A stretch of DNA of 61,901 bases from Solirubrobacter ginsenosidimutans (lineage in GTDB: Bacteria; Actinomycetota; Thermoleophilia; Solirubrobacterales; Solirubrobacteraceae), in contig NZ_JAPDOD010000053.1 of NCBI RefSeq assembly GCF_027587205.1, positions 1 through 61,901 of the forward strand, read 5' to 3'. Positions 8,941 through 16,367 of the stretch are shown here, piece after piece; position 1 is the stretch's first letter; the number at the start of each line of letters is the position of its first letter. The position numbers and the translations under genes are program-made. The notes under the pieces are model-generated. The model was not told the DNA's origin and did not search any database. It saw only the letters and a list, made by a program, of their open reading frames with translations.

Positions 8941-9624
8941 TCAGGCGGTGGTGCGGGAGCGCAGCGACTCGTAGCGCTGGCGGCGGTTGCGGTAGTCCCA
9001 CCCGTGGCCGTCGCCGCGCGGGCGCGCCTGGGCTGAGCGCCAGATGCGCTTGCGCTGCGTGGTGAGCGTGCCGACCAGCTCCGCGATCTGCCGCTGCTGG
9101 CCGGGGTCCGGGTGCTCGACCTTGCGCAGGCGATCGAGCTCGCGGCAGCGCTGGAGCTCACTTGGCGTCAGCCACGCGGCCGGACCGGCGGGCTGCGCCG
9201 TGCCCCACATCTTCGCTTCCTCCTCGCGCCGGCGGACGAGCCCGGGGAGTTCCCGCGGGCCCGCGTGGGTGTAGAGCCTGAACGCGGCCGGGACGCCGGC
9301 CATCCCGGGCTGGCGCAGAGCCTGGCCGAGCGACCTCGTCGCCGCCAGGATGCCGCCGCCGCAGTTGAACGCGATCGAGACGAGCGCGTCGAACTGTCCC
9401 TGGGTGAGCTGCAGCCGCAGGGCGTTGACGGCGCCCTCGGCGATGCCGACATCCGCGGCGAGCAGTTCCATCCCGCGCGTGCGGGAGATCTTGCCCATCC
9501 CGCGGGTGCCCGGGCCGGTGTGCCCGTAGCCGATCGTCCAGACGCCGACGGCGTCCTGGTACGGGTGGTCGATGAACCCCTCGAACGAGGCGATGAACTC
9601 GATGCCGTGCTGCGATGTCTTCAT
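8941..9624 (-). CDS. GH24 phage-type lysozyme
   Basis: 227 aa. The N-terminal ~150 residues are a T4/P22-type lysozyme domain with the full catalytic signature E15-x8-D24-x5-T30 (FEGF...PYQDAVGVWTIGYGHT), then the usual QFDALVSIAFNCGGG segment. It should cut the MurNAc-GlcNAc beta-1,4 bond. Residues 150-227 form a basic, Arg-rich helical extension, possibly wall-binding. There is no signal peptide or SAR-like anchor, so export would need a holin. ATG 9624 overlaps the stop of the small acidic ORF (ATGA), indicating coupling. The family call is secure; the role with the nearby eCIS-type gene is inferred. Confidence 0.9.
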   Translation of the reverse strand: MKTSQHGIEFIASFEGFIDHPYQDAVGVWTIGYGHTGPGTRGMGKISRTRGMELLAADVGIAEGAVNALRLQLTQGQFDALVSIAFNCGGGILAATRSLGQALRQPGMAGVPAAFRLYTHAGPRELPGLVRRREEEAKMWGTAQPAGPAAWLTPSELQRCRELDRLRKVEHPDPGQQRQIAELVGTLTTQRKRIWRSAQARPRGDGHGWDYRNRRQRYESLRSRTTA

Positions 9625-9755
9625 GGCGCCTCCGTCGGCGATGCGGCGAGCGCGGGCGGCGGGGACGAGAACTCCTCGTCGTCGTCGGGGAGCTCGTTCT
9701 CCGGGATGTCGTCGGCGGCCGGGTCCTCCAGCGCCGCGACGTCTTCGGTATCCAA
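9621..9755 (-). CDS. Small acidic protein heading the lysis cassette
   Basis: 44 aa from TTG 9755, preceded 6 nt upstream by a near-perfect Shine-Dalgarno (AGGAGGAAA). The sequence is strongly acidic and Pro/Ala-rich (starts MDTEDVAALEDPAADD, contains ELPDDDEEF), with no hydrophobic segment. The stop overlaps the lysozyme ATG in ATGA, so its translation would couple into the cassette. It is short and unrelated to any family I know; it may be a leader peptide, an antiholin-like regulator or simply a coupling cistron. The evidence is the ribosome-binding site, the overlap and codon use. Confidence 0.6.
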   Translation of the reverse strand: MDTEDVAALEDPAADDIPENELPDDDEEFSSPPPALAASPTEAP

Positions 9756-10155
9756 GGTGTTTCCTCCTGGAAACGGGGGGACACTTACGCCTTAAAGACC
9801 CGCTTCGCGGGGCCGCTGATACGTGACCCTGGTCGCGACCCCTAGTACCCCTGGCGCAAAAGACCGGGGTAGAACCAGGGGTGATCCCTGATGTGCGGGC
9901 GGCTGGGAGCGAGCAGTATGCGGGTCATGCTTTCGATCACCCGAACCGTGTGGCTGCGAGGCCCACTGGCGACCGTCGTCGCCTCCTGGCTCGCCGCCGC
10001 CACGGTCGCTCTCACGCACGATCCCGACGCCGCACCCACTCGCGCGTGCGCTCGCCGCCGCAAGAAGATCCACCGCGGTCTCGAGGCCCTATAGGGTCGG
10101 CCACGTGACCGGATCTCCCCACCGGTTCGTCATCCGGTAACGAAAGGCCCTGCAC
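9756..10155. other. Divergent intergenic region upstream of the lysis cassette and the subtilase
   Basis: About 400 bp between oppositely oriented genes. It contains a short hairpin CCCGC-TTC-GCGGG (9799-9811), a perfect 10-bp palindrome GGTCGCGACC (9831-9840), two ACCCCT copies 9 bp apart (9838, 9847), and ACCCCTGG (9847-9854) able to pair with CCAGGGGT (9875-9882). These may be operator or leader structures for the minus-strand cassette. A possible 58-codon ORF lies at 9918-10094. No clear promoter hexamers were recognised. Confidence 0.5.
9918..10094 (+). CDS. Possible small membrane peptide (doubtful)
   Basis: 58 aa from ATG 9918, with one hydrophobic stretch (~residues 10-32, GPLATVVASWLAAATVAL) and a basic tail (ACARRRKKIH). 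Third codon positions are mostly G/C, like real genes here, but the Shine-Dalgarno is weak and no homologue is recognised. It could be chance coding in a GC-rich gap. Confidence 0.3.
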   Translation: MRVMLSITRTVWLRGPLATVVASWLAAATVALTHDPDAAPTRACARRRKKIHRGLEAL

Positions 10156-11811
10156 TTGCTTCCCCGCCCAATCACCTTCGCCGTCGCGCTGGCCGCCCCG
10201 GTGCTCGCACTGTTCGCGACGCCGGCTCTTGCCTGGAGTCCTCGGTCGGCGCCGCCGGGCATGACCGCGCCGCACGCGCTGCCCGGCAAGGGCGCCGCCG
10301 CGGCGCGCGCCGAAACGGCGCGCTGGCTGGTCGGCACGCGCCTGACGCCCGACACCCGCGCGATCGCGGACCGCTACGGCGCGCAACTGCTCTCTCCGCG
10401 GGGGACCTACGTGGTGCCGCGCGCACAGGCCCGCGCGTTCGCGGGCGCGCTGAAACGCAGCAGCGCCTATCGCTTCTCCGAGCCCGACACGCTCGTGCGC
10501 TCGTTGCAGGAGCCGCCCCCGCCGCCGCCCCCGTACGACGAGTTCGCCGCGACCGACTGGCGCGGCTTCCTGCTCGGCAGCAGCCTCGTGCCCCCGCCCG
10601 TCACCAGCGCGCCGCTCACCGCGGTGATCGACTCGGCGGTCGACACGACGCACCCCGACCTGCAGGGCATCAGGGTGATCGGGGACCCGGCGGTCTCCGA
10701 CCTGCACGGCACCGCGGTCGCCTCGACGATCACCGGCCAGGCCAACGGCGTCGGGATGGTCGGCGTCTTCCCGGGCACGCCGCTGCTCTCGATCGGGTCC
10801 GGCCTCGCGACTTCTGACCTGATCAAGGCCATCTCGATGGCCGTCGAGAACAAGGCCAAGATCATCAACATGAGCTGGGGAGGGCCCAGCCCGAACTTCG
10901 CGATGTTCGTCGAGATCGCCTACGCCGTCTCGCAGGGCGTGCTCCCCGTCGCCGCGGCCGGCAACGACCGCGACACCGCGCTCCCGGACGGGACGACCAA
11001 CCCGGTCGTCTTCCCCGCGGCCTTCCCGCACGTGCTCTCGGTCTCGGCCATCGGCCCGTCGGGCAAGAGCAGCGACTTCTCGACCGCCAACGGCGCCGTC
11101 GACGTCTCCGCGCCCGGCGAGTCGGTCCTCACCGCCGTCCCCGTGGCGTTCGACACCACCGACGGTGTGCAGGACGGCTACATGCGGCTGGACGGGACGA
11201 GCTTCGCCTCGCCGATCGTGGCCGGCGTCGCGGCGTGGCTGGAGACGCTGCGGCCGGAGCTGAGCGGGCGCGAGGTCGGCGACATCCTGCGCTACAGCGC
11301 CACCGACGTGGGCGAGACGGGCTACGACTCCGACACCGGCTACGGCATGGTCAACCTCGCGGCGGCCATCGCGCAGCCGCGGCCCGCGAGCGACGGCATC
11401 GAGGTCAACGACGACATCGAATGGACCGATGGCAAGCGCTTCGACAAGCCGGACCCGTACCTCTACCGGGGCTTCACCCGCCGCGGGGTGGCGACCGGAG
11501 CCGTGGACACATGGAAGGACCCCGCCGACGTCTTCCGCATCCAGATGCCCCGCCGCTCGCGCTTCAAGGTGACGCTGCGGACCGCGCGCGGCACCGATCC
11601 CGACCTCGGCGTCTACAGCTCCAAGGGCACCTCGATCTACAAGCGCCGCGGGCTCGTCGGCCTCTCGACCAAGGGCGAGAGCAAGACGGAGACGCTGTCG
11701 TTCACCAACTCGAGCAGCCAGAAGGCGACGGCCTACGTGGTCATCTACGCGCCGAGCACGAAGGCCGACCGCTACGACGCGGAGTACGCGCTGACCGTCG
11801 AGAAGCGCTAG
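10156..11811 (+). CDS. Secreted subtilisin-like serine protease (S8)
   Basis: 551 aa from TTG 10156, with GAAAGG about 8 nt upstream. The N-terminal signal peptide ends near ALA-W (~25-27), and residues ~30-120 look like an I9-type propeptide. The catalytic triad is visible: D159 (AVIDSAVD), H184 (DLHGTAVAS) and S349 (GTSFASP), with oxyanion N270 (AAGND). A Pro-rich hinge (~118-127) precedes the catalytic domain. The C-terminal ~150 residues are beta-rich, resembling a PPC-type domain. It probably degrades extracellular protein. It is monocistronic, and its stop overlaps the convergent flavin-hemerythrin gene by 4 bp. Confidence 0.93.
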   Translation: MLPRPITFAVALAAPVLALFATPALAWSPRSAPPGMTAPHALPGKGAAAARAETARWLVGTRLTPDTRAIADRYGAQLLSPRGTYVVPRAQARAFAGALKRSSAYRFSEPDTLVRSLQEPPPPPPPYDEFAATDWRGFLLGSSLVPPPVTSAPLTAVIDSAVDTTHPDLQGIRVIGDPAVSDLHGTAVASTITGQANGVGMVGVFPGTPLLSIGSGLATSDLIKAISMAVENKAKIINMSWGGPSPNFAMFVEIAYAVSQGVLPVAAAGNDRDTALPDGTTNPVVFPAAFPHVLSVSAIGPSGKSSDFSTANGAVDVSAPGESVLTAVPVAFDTTDGVQDGYMRLDGTSFASPIVAGVAAWLETLRPELSGREVGDILRYSATDVGETGYDSDTGYGMVNLAAAIAQPRPASDGIEVNDDIEWTDGKRFDKPDPYLYRGFTRRGVATGAVDTWKDPADVFRIQMPRRSRFKVTLRTARGTDPDLGVYSSKGTSIYKRRGLVGLSTKGESKTETLSFTNSSSQKATAYVVIYAPSTKADRYDAEYALTVEKR

Positions 11812-13268
11812 AGCTGACCGGGGTAGAAGCCGAGCCGGGCGAGCGGCTCGACCAGCTCTCGCTCCTCGTAGGAGAGGTGCGAGAGCAGCGTGTCGGTGAG
11901 CAGGTCGATCGCGTTTTGGAGCGGCTCGAAGTCGTCCGGGTGGGTGAGGTGGGCGACGAGCGCGTGGTCGACCGCCTCGATCGCGTCATGGATGACGTGG
12001 TGCTCGTCCGTGAGGCGATCGATCACCGGCTTCAAGCCGGGGTCGCGGGCGAGGTGGGGGAAGATCGAGTCGTCCTCGAGCGAGTGGTGGGTGGCGACGA
12101 CGCGGCAGTAGCGCGAGCAGAACGCGCCGAGCGTCCAGTCGTTCTGGCGCAGGGCCATCTTGTTCAGCTCGGAGCGGGCGGCGCCGGCGGTCATGATCCC
12201 CGCGCGGACTTGTCGAACGAGGTCGCGCAGCTCGTCCAGCTCGCGGCGGAGCATGTCGTGGACGTCGATCAGATGCTGGCCGGCGGCGCGACCGCGCGGC
12301 GTGTAGGTCGTGTCGGGGTCGGGATCGCGGTGTGGGCGGGTCGATTCGTCCCAGGGGAGGTGTGTGCTGAGGCGGGTGCCGTCGTCGGGGGTGGGTGTGA
12401 GGGCGAGGCCCGAGTCGGGCGCGGCGGGCACTTCACGTTCGGCCGCCGCTCCCGCCACGCGGTCGCGGACCGCCACCGCGATCTCCGCCAGCGCCTCGAT
12501 CACCCGCGGGTCGTCGGCCATGACGATGAACGTGTCGACCCGCTCCTCGAGCGCGAGGCGGGTGAGCTCCGCCACCGGGTCCTCCGGAAGCGGCAGGTTG
12601 AGCATCCGCCGGATCTCGCCCGGATCGCGACCCGCCTCGCGCGCCGCGCGGTCGATCGCGGCATTGCCCGCCGCCAGGTCGCCGTCCTTGAGGTACGGCA
12701 GGCTCGGCAGCCAGCCATCGCCCTTGCGCCCGGTCAGCGCGAGCATCCGCGGCTTGTACGCGCCGATCCAAAGGCCCGGCGGGTGCAGCGGCGCCGGACC
12801 GCGTGAGGCGCGCTTGAGCGAGTAGTAGTCGCCGTCGAACGTCACGCGTCCCTCGCCCACCCACAGCGCGCGCATGAGGTCGATCGCCTCCGCCAGTGCG
12901 TCCACGCTCTGGCCGGGCGTCAGCCGGCGACCGCCCATCTGCTCGATCGCGTCCCAGAACCCGCCGGCGCCGATCCCCAGCTCCGCCCGCCCGCCGCTCA
13001 AGCGGTCCAGCGCGGCGACGGCGCGCGCCATCACCGCGGGCGGGCGCAGCGGCAGATTGAGCACGTTCGGGGCGAGCCGGATCCGCTCCGTCCTGCCGGC
13101 CACGTACGACAACAGCGTCCAGGCGTCGAGCAGCTTCGGTTGGTACGGGTGGTCCTGGAAGGTGACGAGGTCGAGCCCGACCTGGTCGGCCAGCACCGCG
13201 AGCTCGACGACCGTGTCGGGCTGATCGCTGGACGGGGTGATGAACACGCCGAACTGCACAGCGTTCAT
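11808..13268 (-). CDS. LLM-class flavin-dependent oxidoreductase fused to a hemerythrin-like domain
   Basis: 486 aa from ATG 13268. Residues 1-~290 are a luciferase-like monooxygenase TIM barrel (FGVFITPSSDQ, FQDHPYQPK, RIRLAPNVLNLPLRPPAVMAR, ELGIGAGGF), which binds F420 or FMN. After a Pro/Asp-rich linker, residues ~330-486 look like a hemerythrin HHE four-helix bundle, with HHSLEDD near 393, DEHHVIHD and SYEERELVEP near 468 supplying His/Glu ligands for a di-iron site. An oxygen-, NO- or iron-sensing or oxygen-supplying role for the second domain is inferred. The ATGA overlap with the upstream TetR stop indicates co-transcription and coupling. The substrate is unknown. Confidence 0.87.
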   Translation of the reverse strand: MNAVQFGVFITPSSDQPDTVVELAVLADQVGLDLVTFQDHPYQPKLLDAWTLLSYVAGRTERIRLAPNVLNLPLRPPAVMARAVAALDRLSGGRAELGIGAGGFWDAIEQMGGRRLTPGQSVDALAEAIDLMRALWVGEGRVTFDGDYYSLKRASRGPAPLHPPGLWIGAYKPRMLALTGRKGDGWLPSLPYLKDGDLAAGNAAIDRAAREAGRDPGEIRRMLNLPLPEDPVAELTRLALEERVDTFIVMADDPRVIEALAEIAVAVRDRVAGAAAEREVPAAPDSGLALTPTPDDGTRLSTHLPWDESTRPHRDPDPDTTYTPRGRAAGQHLIDVHDMLRRELDELRDLVRQVRAGIMTAGAARSELNKMALRQNDWTLGAFCSRYCRVVATHHSLEDDSIFPHLARDPGLKPVIDRLTDEHHVIHDAIEAVDHALVAHLTHPDDFEPLQNAIDLLTDTLLSHLSYEERELVEPLARLGFYPGQL

Positions 13269-13801
13269 GCCAGCTCCTGATCGATGGCGGCGTCCAGCAG
13301 CGCACGGGCGCGCTCGCGGTCGAGCGAGCCGGCGAGCCAGCGGTTCGAGAGGCCGTCGACGAGCGCGGTGAGCCGTTCCGCGGCGGCTTGGGCGTCCACG
13401 GCCGGCGCTTCGGCGGCGATCGCTCCGGCCACCAGCGCCACCCACGCGTCGGTCGCCTCGCGCACCTGCTCGCGCAGGTCGGGGTCGAAGACCGCGCTCG
13501 CCTGGATCTCCCCCCAGACGGCGCTGGTCTCGCGCGCCGCCTCGTCGAGCTCGGCCAGCAGCGTCGCCCGCACGCCCGAGGGCGCCGCGTCCGCCGCGCG
13601 CTCGTTGGCGTGGTCGAGCGTCGCCCGCACGAGCCCCTTGCGCGAGCCGAAGTAGTAGTAGATCAGCGAGACGGCGACGCCCGCCTCCGCCGCGACGACC
13701 TCGACGCGGAGGCCCCGCACGCCCGTCCGCGCGATCACCGTGATCGCGGAATCGAGGATGAGATTGCGGCGGTCGGGAGCCATCTCGGACCGGCGCACCA
13801 T
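13265..13801 (-). CDS. TetR-family regulator
   Basis: 178 aa. The N-terminal helix-turn-helix (~10-55, LILDSAITVIARTGVRGLRVEVVAAEAGVAVSLIYYYFGSRKGLV) is typical TetR, followed by an all-helical ligand domain. ATG 13801 is the longest start; ATG 13783 (MAPDRR) is a plausible alternative. It is coupled to the flavin-hemerythrin gene and divergent, by 52 bp, from the NCS1 permease. It probably represses itself and perhaps both transcription units; the ligand is unknown. Confidence 0.88.
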   Translation of the reverse strand: MVRRSEMAPDRRNLILDSAITVIARTGVRGLRVEVVAAEAGVAVSLIYYYFGSRKGLVRATLDHANERAADAAPSGVRATLLAELDEAARETSAVWGEIQASAVFDPDLREQVREATDAWVALVAGAIAAEAPAVDAQAAAERLTALVDGLSNRWLAGSLDRERARALLDAAIDQELA

Positions 13802-13816
13802 ATCGTGCGCCCGATC

Positions 13817-13845
13817 TTGACTGAATTTTCAATCTAACCTACTCT
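13817..13845 (+). promoter_or_regulatory. Candidate promoter for the NCS1 permease gene
   Basis: TTGACT (13817-13822) and TACTCT (13840-13845) with a 17-bp spacer. The ATG at 13854 lies 8 nt after the -10, so the transcript may be leaderless. This AT-rich 52-bp gap is also the likely site of TetR action. Prediction from sequence only. Confidence 0.6.
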
Positions 13846-13853
13846 GCCGCGTC

Positions 13854-15287
13854 ATGGCGACGATCACGTATGGAGAGACGGCGGTCGTGGACCGCCCGGG
13901 CAGGGTCGAAGAGGCGGGGGTGGCGTACATCCCCGAGGCCGAGCGGGACTCGCGGCCGGCGAACCTGGCGGCCGTGTTCTTCGGCGGGAACCTCGCGTTC
14001 TCGGTGATCGTCTTCGGCTGGCTGCCGATCACGTTCGGGCTCGGGTGGTGGAGCGCGGTCACGGCGTCCGCACTCGGCCTCGCGCTCGGAACGCTGATCA
14101 CCGCGCCGCTGGCGCTGCTCGGTCCGCGCACCGGGACCAACAACACCGTGGCCAGCGGCGCCCACTTCGGCGTCACCGGCCGGCTCGTGGGCTCGGCGCT
14201 GACGCTCGCCTTCGCCCTCGCCTACGCGGCGATCGCGGTGTGGACCTCCGGGGACGCGCTCGTGGCGGGTGCGCACCGGCTGCTCGGGACGCCGTCCAAC
14301 GACGGCGCGCTGGCGATCGGCTACGCGCTGATCGCGGCCGAGATCGCCATCGTCGCCCTGTACGGACACGGCACCGTGGTCGCGCTGCAGAAGATCGTCG
14401 TGCCCGTCGTCGGCGTGCTGCTCCTGCTCGGCATCGTCGCCTTCGCCCCGCACTTCTCGGCGGGCGGCTCGCACGCGTACATCCTCGACGGCTTCTGGCC
14501 GACCTGGGCGCTCGCGGTCACCGTCGCCGCCGCCGGCCCGCTCTCCTACGCGCCCTCGCTGGGCGACTACTCACGCCGCATCTCGGAGACCCACGGCGAC
14601 CGGCGCGTGCTCGCCGCGGCCGGACTCGGCGTCTTCGGGGGCCTGCTGGCGACCACGCTGTTCGGCGCGTTCACCGCGCTGTGCCTGACGAACCTCGGCG
14701 ACTCCTACGTGGGCGATCTCGTCGCCGCCGCGCCCGGCTGGTACGTGCTGCCGATCCTGCTGATCGGGCTCGCGGGCGGCGTCGGCCAGGGCGTGCTGAA
14801 CATGTATGCCTCGGGGCTCGACCTGGCGGCGATCGTGCCGGGCGCGAAGCGGGTGCACACGACGCTGATCACGAGCGTCCTGGCGATCGCGCTCGTCTTC
14901 CTCGGCACCTTCGCGCTGAACGCGGTCGACTCGATCACGGCGATGACGCTCGTCCTGAACGGCGTCGCCGCGCCGTGGGTCGTCGTCAACCTGCTCGGGT
15001 TCCTGGTCGCCCGCCGCCGCACCTACGACCCGCACGACCTGCAGGCGTTCAACGAAGGCCGGCGGGGCGGGCGCTACTGGTTCACCCGCGGGTGGAACCT
15101 GCGCGCCGTCGGCGCCTGGGCCGCGGGTTCGCTGTTCGGCCTGCTCGCCGTCACCACCGACCTCTACACCGGCCCGCTGGCGAACCTCGCCGGCGGCGTC
15201 GACCTCTCGCTCGCCGGCTCGGCGCTCGTCGCCGCCGCCGTCTACCTCATCGCGCTGGCCGTCTGGCCGGAAGGAGAGACCGCATGA
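13854..15287 (+). CDS. NCS1-family nucleobase/cytosine-type permease
   Basis: 477 aa with about 12 hydrophobic segments and NCS1 hallmarks: RPANLAAVFFGGNLAFSVIVFGWLPITFG near the first helix, GPRTGTNN, and SYAPSLGDYSR in the middle. Members import cytosine, purines, allantoin, hydantoins or thiamine-type compounds by cation symport at the cytoplasmic membrane. Its stop overlaps the ureohydrolase start (ATGA, 15284), so the imported compound is probably the hydrolase substrate or a precursor. The family is secure; the substrate is inferred only as an N-rich small molecule. Confidence 0.88.
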   Translation: MATITYGETAVVDRPGRVEEAGVAYIPEAERDSRPANLAAVFFGGNLAFSVIVFGWLPITFGLGWWSAVTASALGLALGTLITAPLALLGPRTGTNNTVASGAHFGVTGRLVGSALTLAFALAYAAIAVWTSGDALVAGAHRLLGTPSNDGALAIGYALIAAEIAIVALYGHGTVVALQKIVVPVVGVLLLLGIVAFAPHFSAGGSHAYILDGFWPTWALAVTVAAAGPLSYAPSLGDYSRRISETHGDRRVLAAAGLGVFGGLLATTLFGAFTALCLTNLGDSYVGDLVAAAPGWYVLPILLIGLAGGVGQGVLNMYASGLDLAAIVPGAKRVHTTLITSVLAIALVFLGTFALNAVDSITAMTLVLNGVAAPWVVVNLLGFLVARRRTYDPHDLQAFNEGRRGGRYWFTRGWNLRAVGAWAAGSLFGLLAVTTDLYTGPLANLAGGVDLSLAGSALVAAAVYLIALAVWPEGETA

Positions 15288-16264
15288 TCGATCCACTGAC
15301 TCGCTGGGCCACCTACGGCGAGAAGCCCGACTACGCCGGCCTGATGACGTACGCCGGCCTGCCCTACACCGAGGACCCCGCCGAACTGCAGGGCGCGGAC
15401 GTGGCGATCGTCGGCGCCCCGATGGACGAGCTGACCTCGGACTCGCCGGGAACGCGGTTCGGCCCGCGGGCGATCCGCGCGGCGTCCTGCGCGCCGGGCG
15501 GGCATTTGGAGGCGGGTGTCGACGCGCTGCGCGAGGTCCTGCGGGTGGTCGACTTCGGCGACGCCCCGATCCTCCCCGCCGACCCGGTCCGCTCGCACAT
15601 CGCGATCCAGGAGACCGTCGCGCAGGTGCTCGCGGCGGGAGCGATCCCGGTCATCCTCGGCGGCGACCACTCGATCGCCGAGCCCGACATCCGCGCGGTC
15701 GCGGAGGTCCACGGTCCCGTCGGCCTGATCCACTTCGACACCCACACCGACACCGGCCGCGAGGTCTTCGGCGCGACGCTCTCGCACGGCTCCTGCATGT
15801 ACCGGCTCGTCGAGTCCGGCCACATCGACCCGTCGCGCTACGTCCAGATCGGCCTGCGCGGCTACTGGCCGGGCGAAACGGAGTTCGGCTGGCAGGCCGA
15901 GCGCGGGATCGTCTCGCATTTCATGCACGACGTCCGCGACCGCGGCATCCGCGCCGTCGTCGCCGACGCGCTCGAGCACGTCGGCGCCGGCCCGGTCTTC
16001 CTCAGCGTCGACATCGACGTCCTCGACCCCGCGTTCGCCCCCGGCACCGGCACGCCCGAGCCGGGCGGGATGACCTCCGGCGAGCTGCTGTGGGCGTGCC
16101 GCGAGATCGCCAGCGCGGTCGACCTCGTGGGCCACGAGATCGTCGAGGTGCTCCCGGACCGCATCGGCTCCCGCGACATCACCGCCCTCGTCGCCGAACG
16201 CGTCGTCCGCGAGACGCTCACCGGCCTCGCCCTCGCCCGCGTCCGCGAACCGGCCCGAACCTAA
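15284..16264 (+). CDS. Ureohydrolase (agmatinase/guanidinase-type, arginase superfamily)
   Basis: 326 aa. Binuclear Mn/Ni-site motifs are present: GGDHS (H129), DTHTD (D152, H154, D156; the common DAH is DTH here) and SVDIDVLDPAFAPGTG. The family hydrolyses guanidino compounds (agmatine, guanidinobutyrate, arginine, guanidine and others) to urea plus an amine. Coupled to the NCS1 permease by ATGA, with AAGGAG upstream of ATG 15284. The urea could feed the urease encoded at 32-36 kb. The substrate cannot be decided by eye; the permease partner argues against plain arginase. The stop codon lies inside a REP-like palindrome. Confidence 0.88.
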   Translation: MIDPLTRWATYGEKPDYAGLMTYAGLPYTEDPAELQGADVAIVGAPMDELTSDSPGTRFGPRAIRAASCAPGGHLEAGVDALREVLRVVDFGDAPILPADPVRSHIAIQETVAQVLAAGAIPVILGGDHSIAEPDIRAVAEVHGPVGLIHFDTHTDTGREVFGATLSHGSCMYRLVESGHIDPSRYVQIGLRGYWPGETEFGWQAERGIVSHFMHDVRDRGIRAVVADALEHVGAGPVFLSVDIDVLDPAFAPGTGTPEPGGMTSGELLWACREIASAVDLVGHEIVEVLPDRIGSRDITALVAERVVRETLTGLALARVREPART

Positions 16265-16284
16265 AGGGGCCTGTCCCCTTTAGG
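16260..16284. repeat. REP-like palindrome, copy 1
   Basis: Perfect 10-bp arms CCTAAAGGGG and CCCCTTTAGG around loop CCTGT. It overlaps the ureohydrolase stop and can form a strong hairpin, so it may act as a terminator. The core matches copy 2 at 16327. Confidence 0.8.
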
Positions 16285-16326
16285 TTGACGAGGCCCCACG
16301 CGCCCGCCCGCGGCGCGGTTTGAAGA

Positions 16327-16347
16327 TAAAGGGGACTGTCCCCTTTA
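16327..16347. repeat. REP-like palindrome, copy 2
   Basis: 8-bp arms TAAAGGGG and CCCCTTTA around loop ACTGT, in the same orientation as copy 1 and 67 bp downstream. It lies immediately upstream of the AlkZ-like gene. Confidence 0.8.
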
Positions 16348-16367
16348 GGTGGGTACCGTGGGCCGGC

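Noticed and set aside
13802..13853. A guanidine or purine riboswitch ahead of the NCS1 permease-ureohydrolase pair
   Set aside because: Only 52 bp separates the two divergent genes and the likely transcription start is almost at the ATG, leaving no room for an aptamer.
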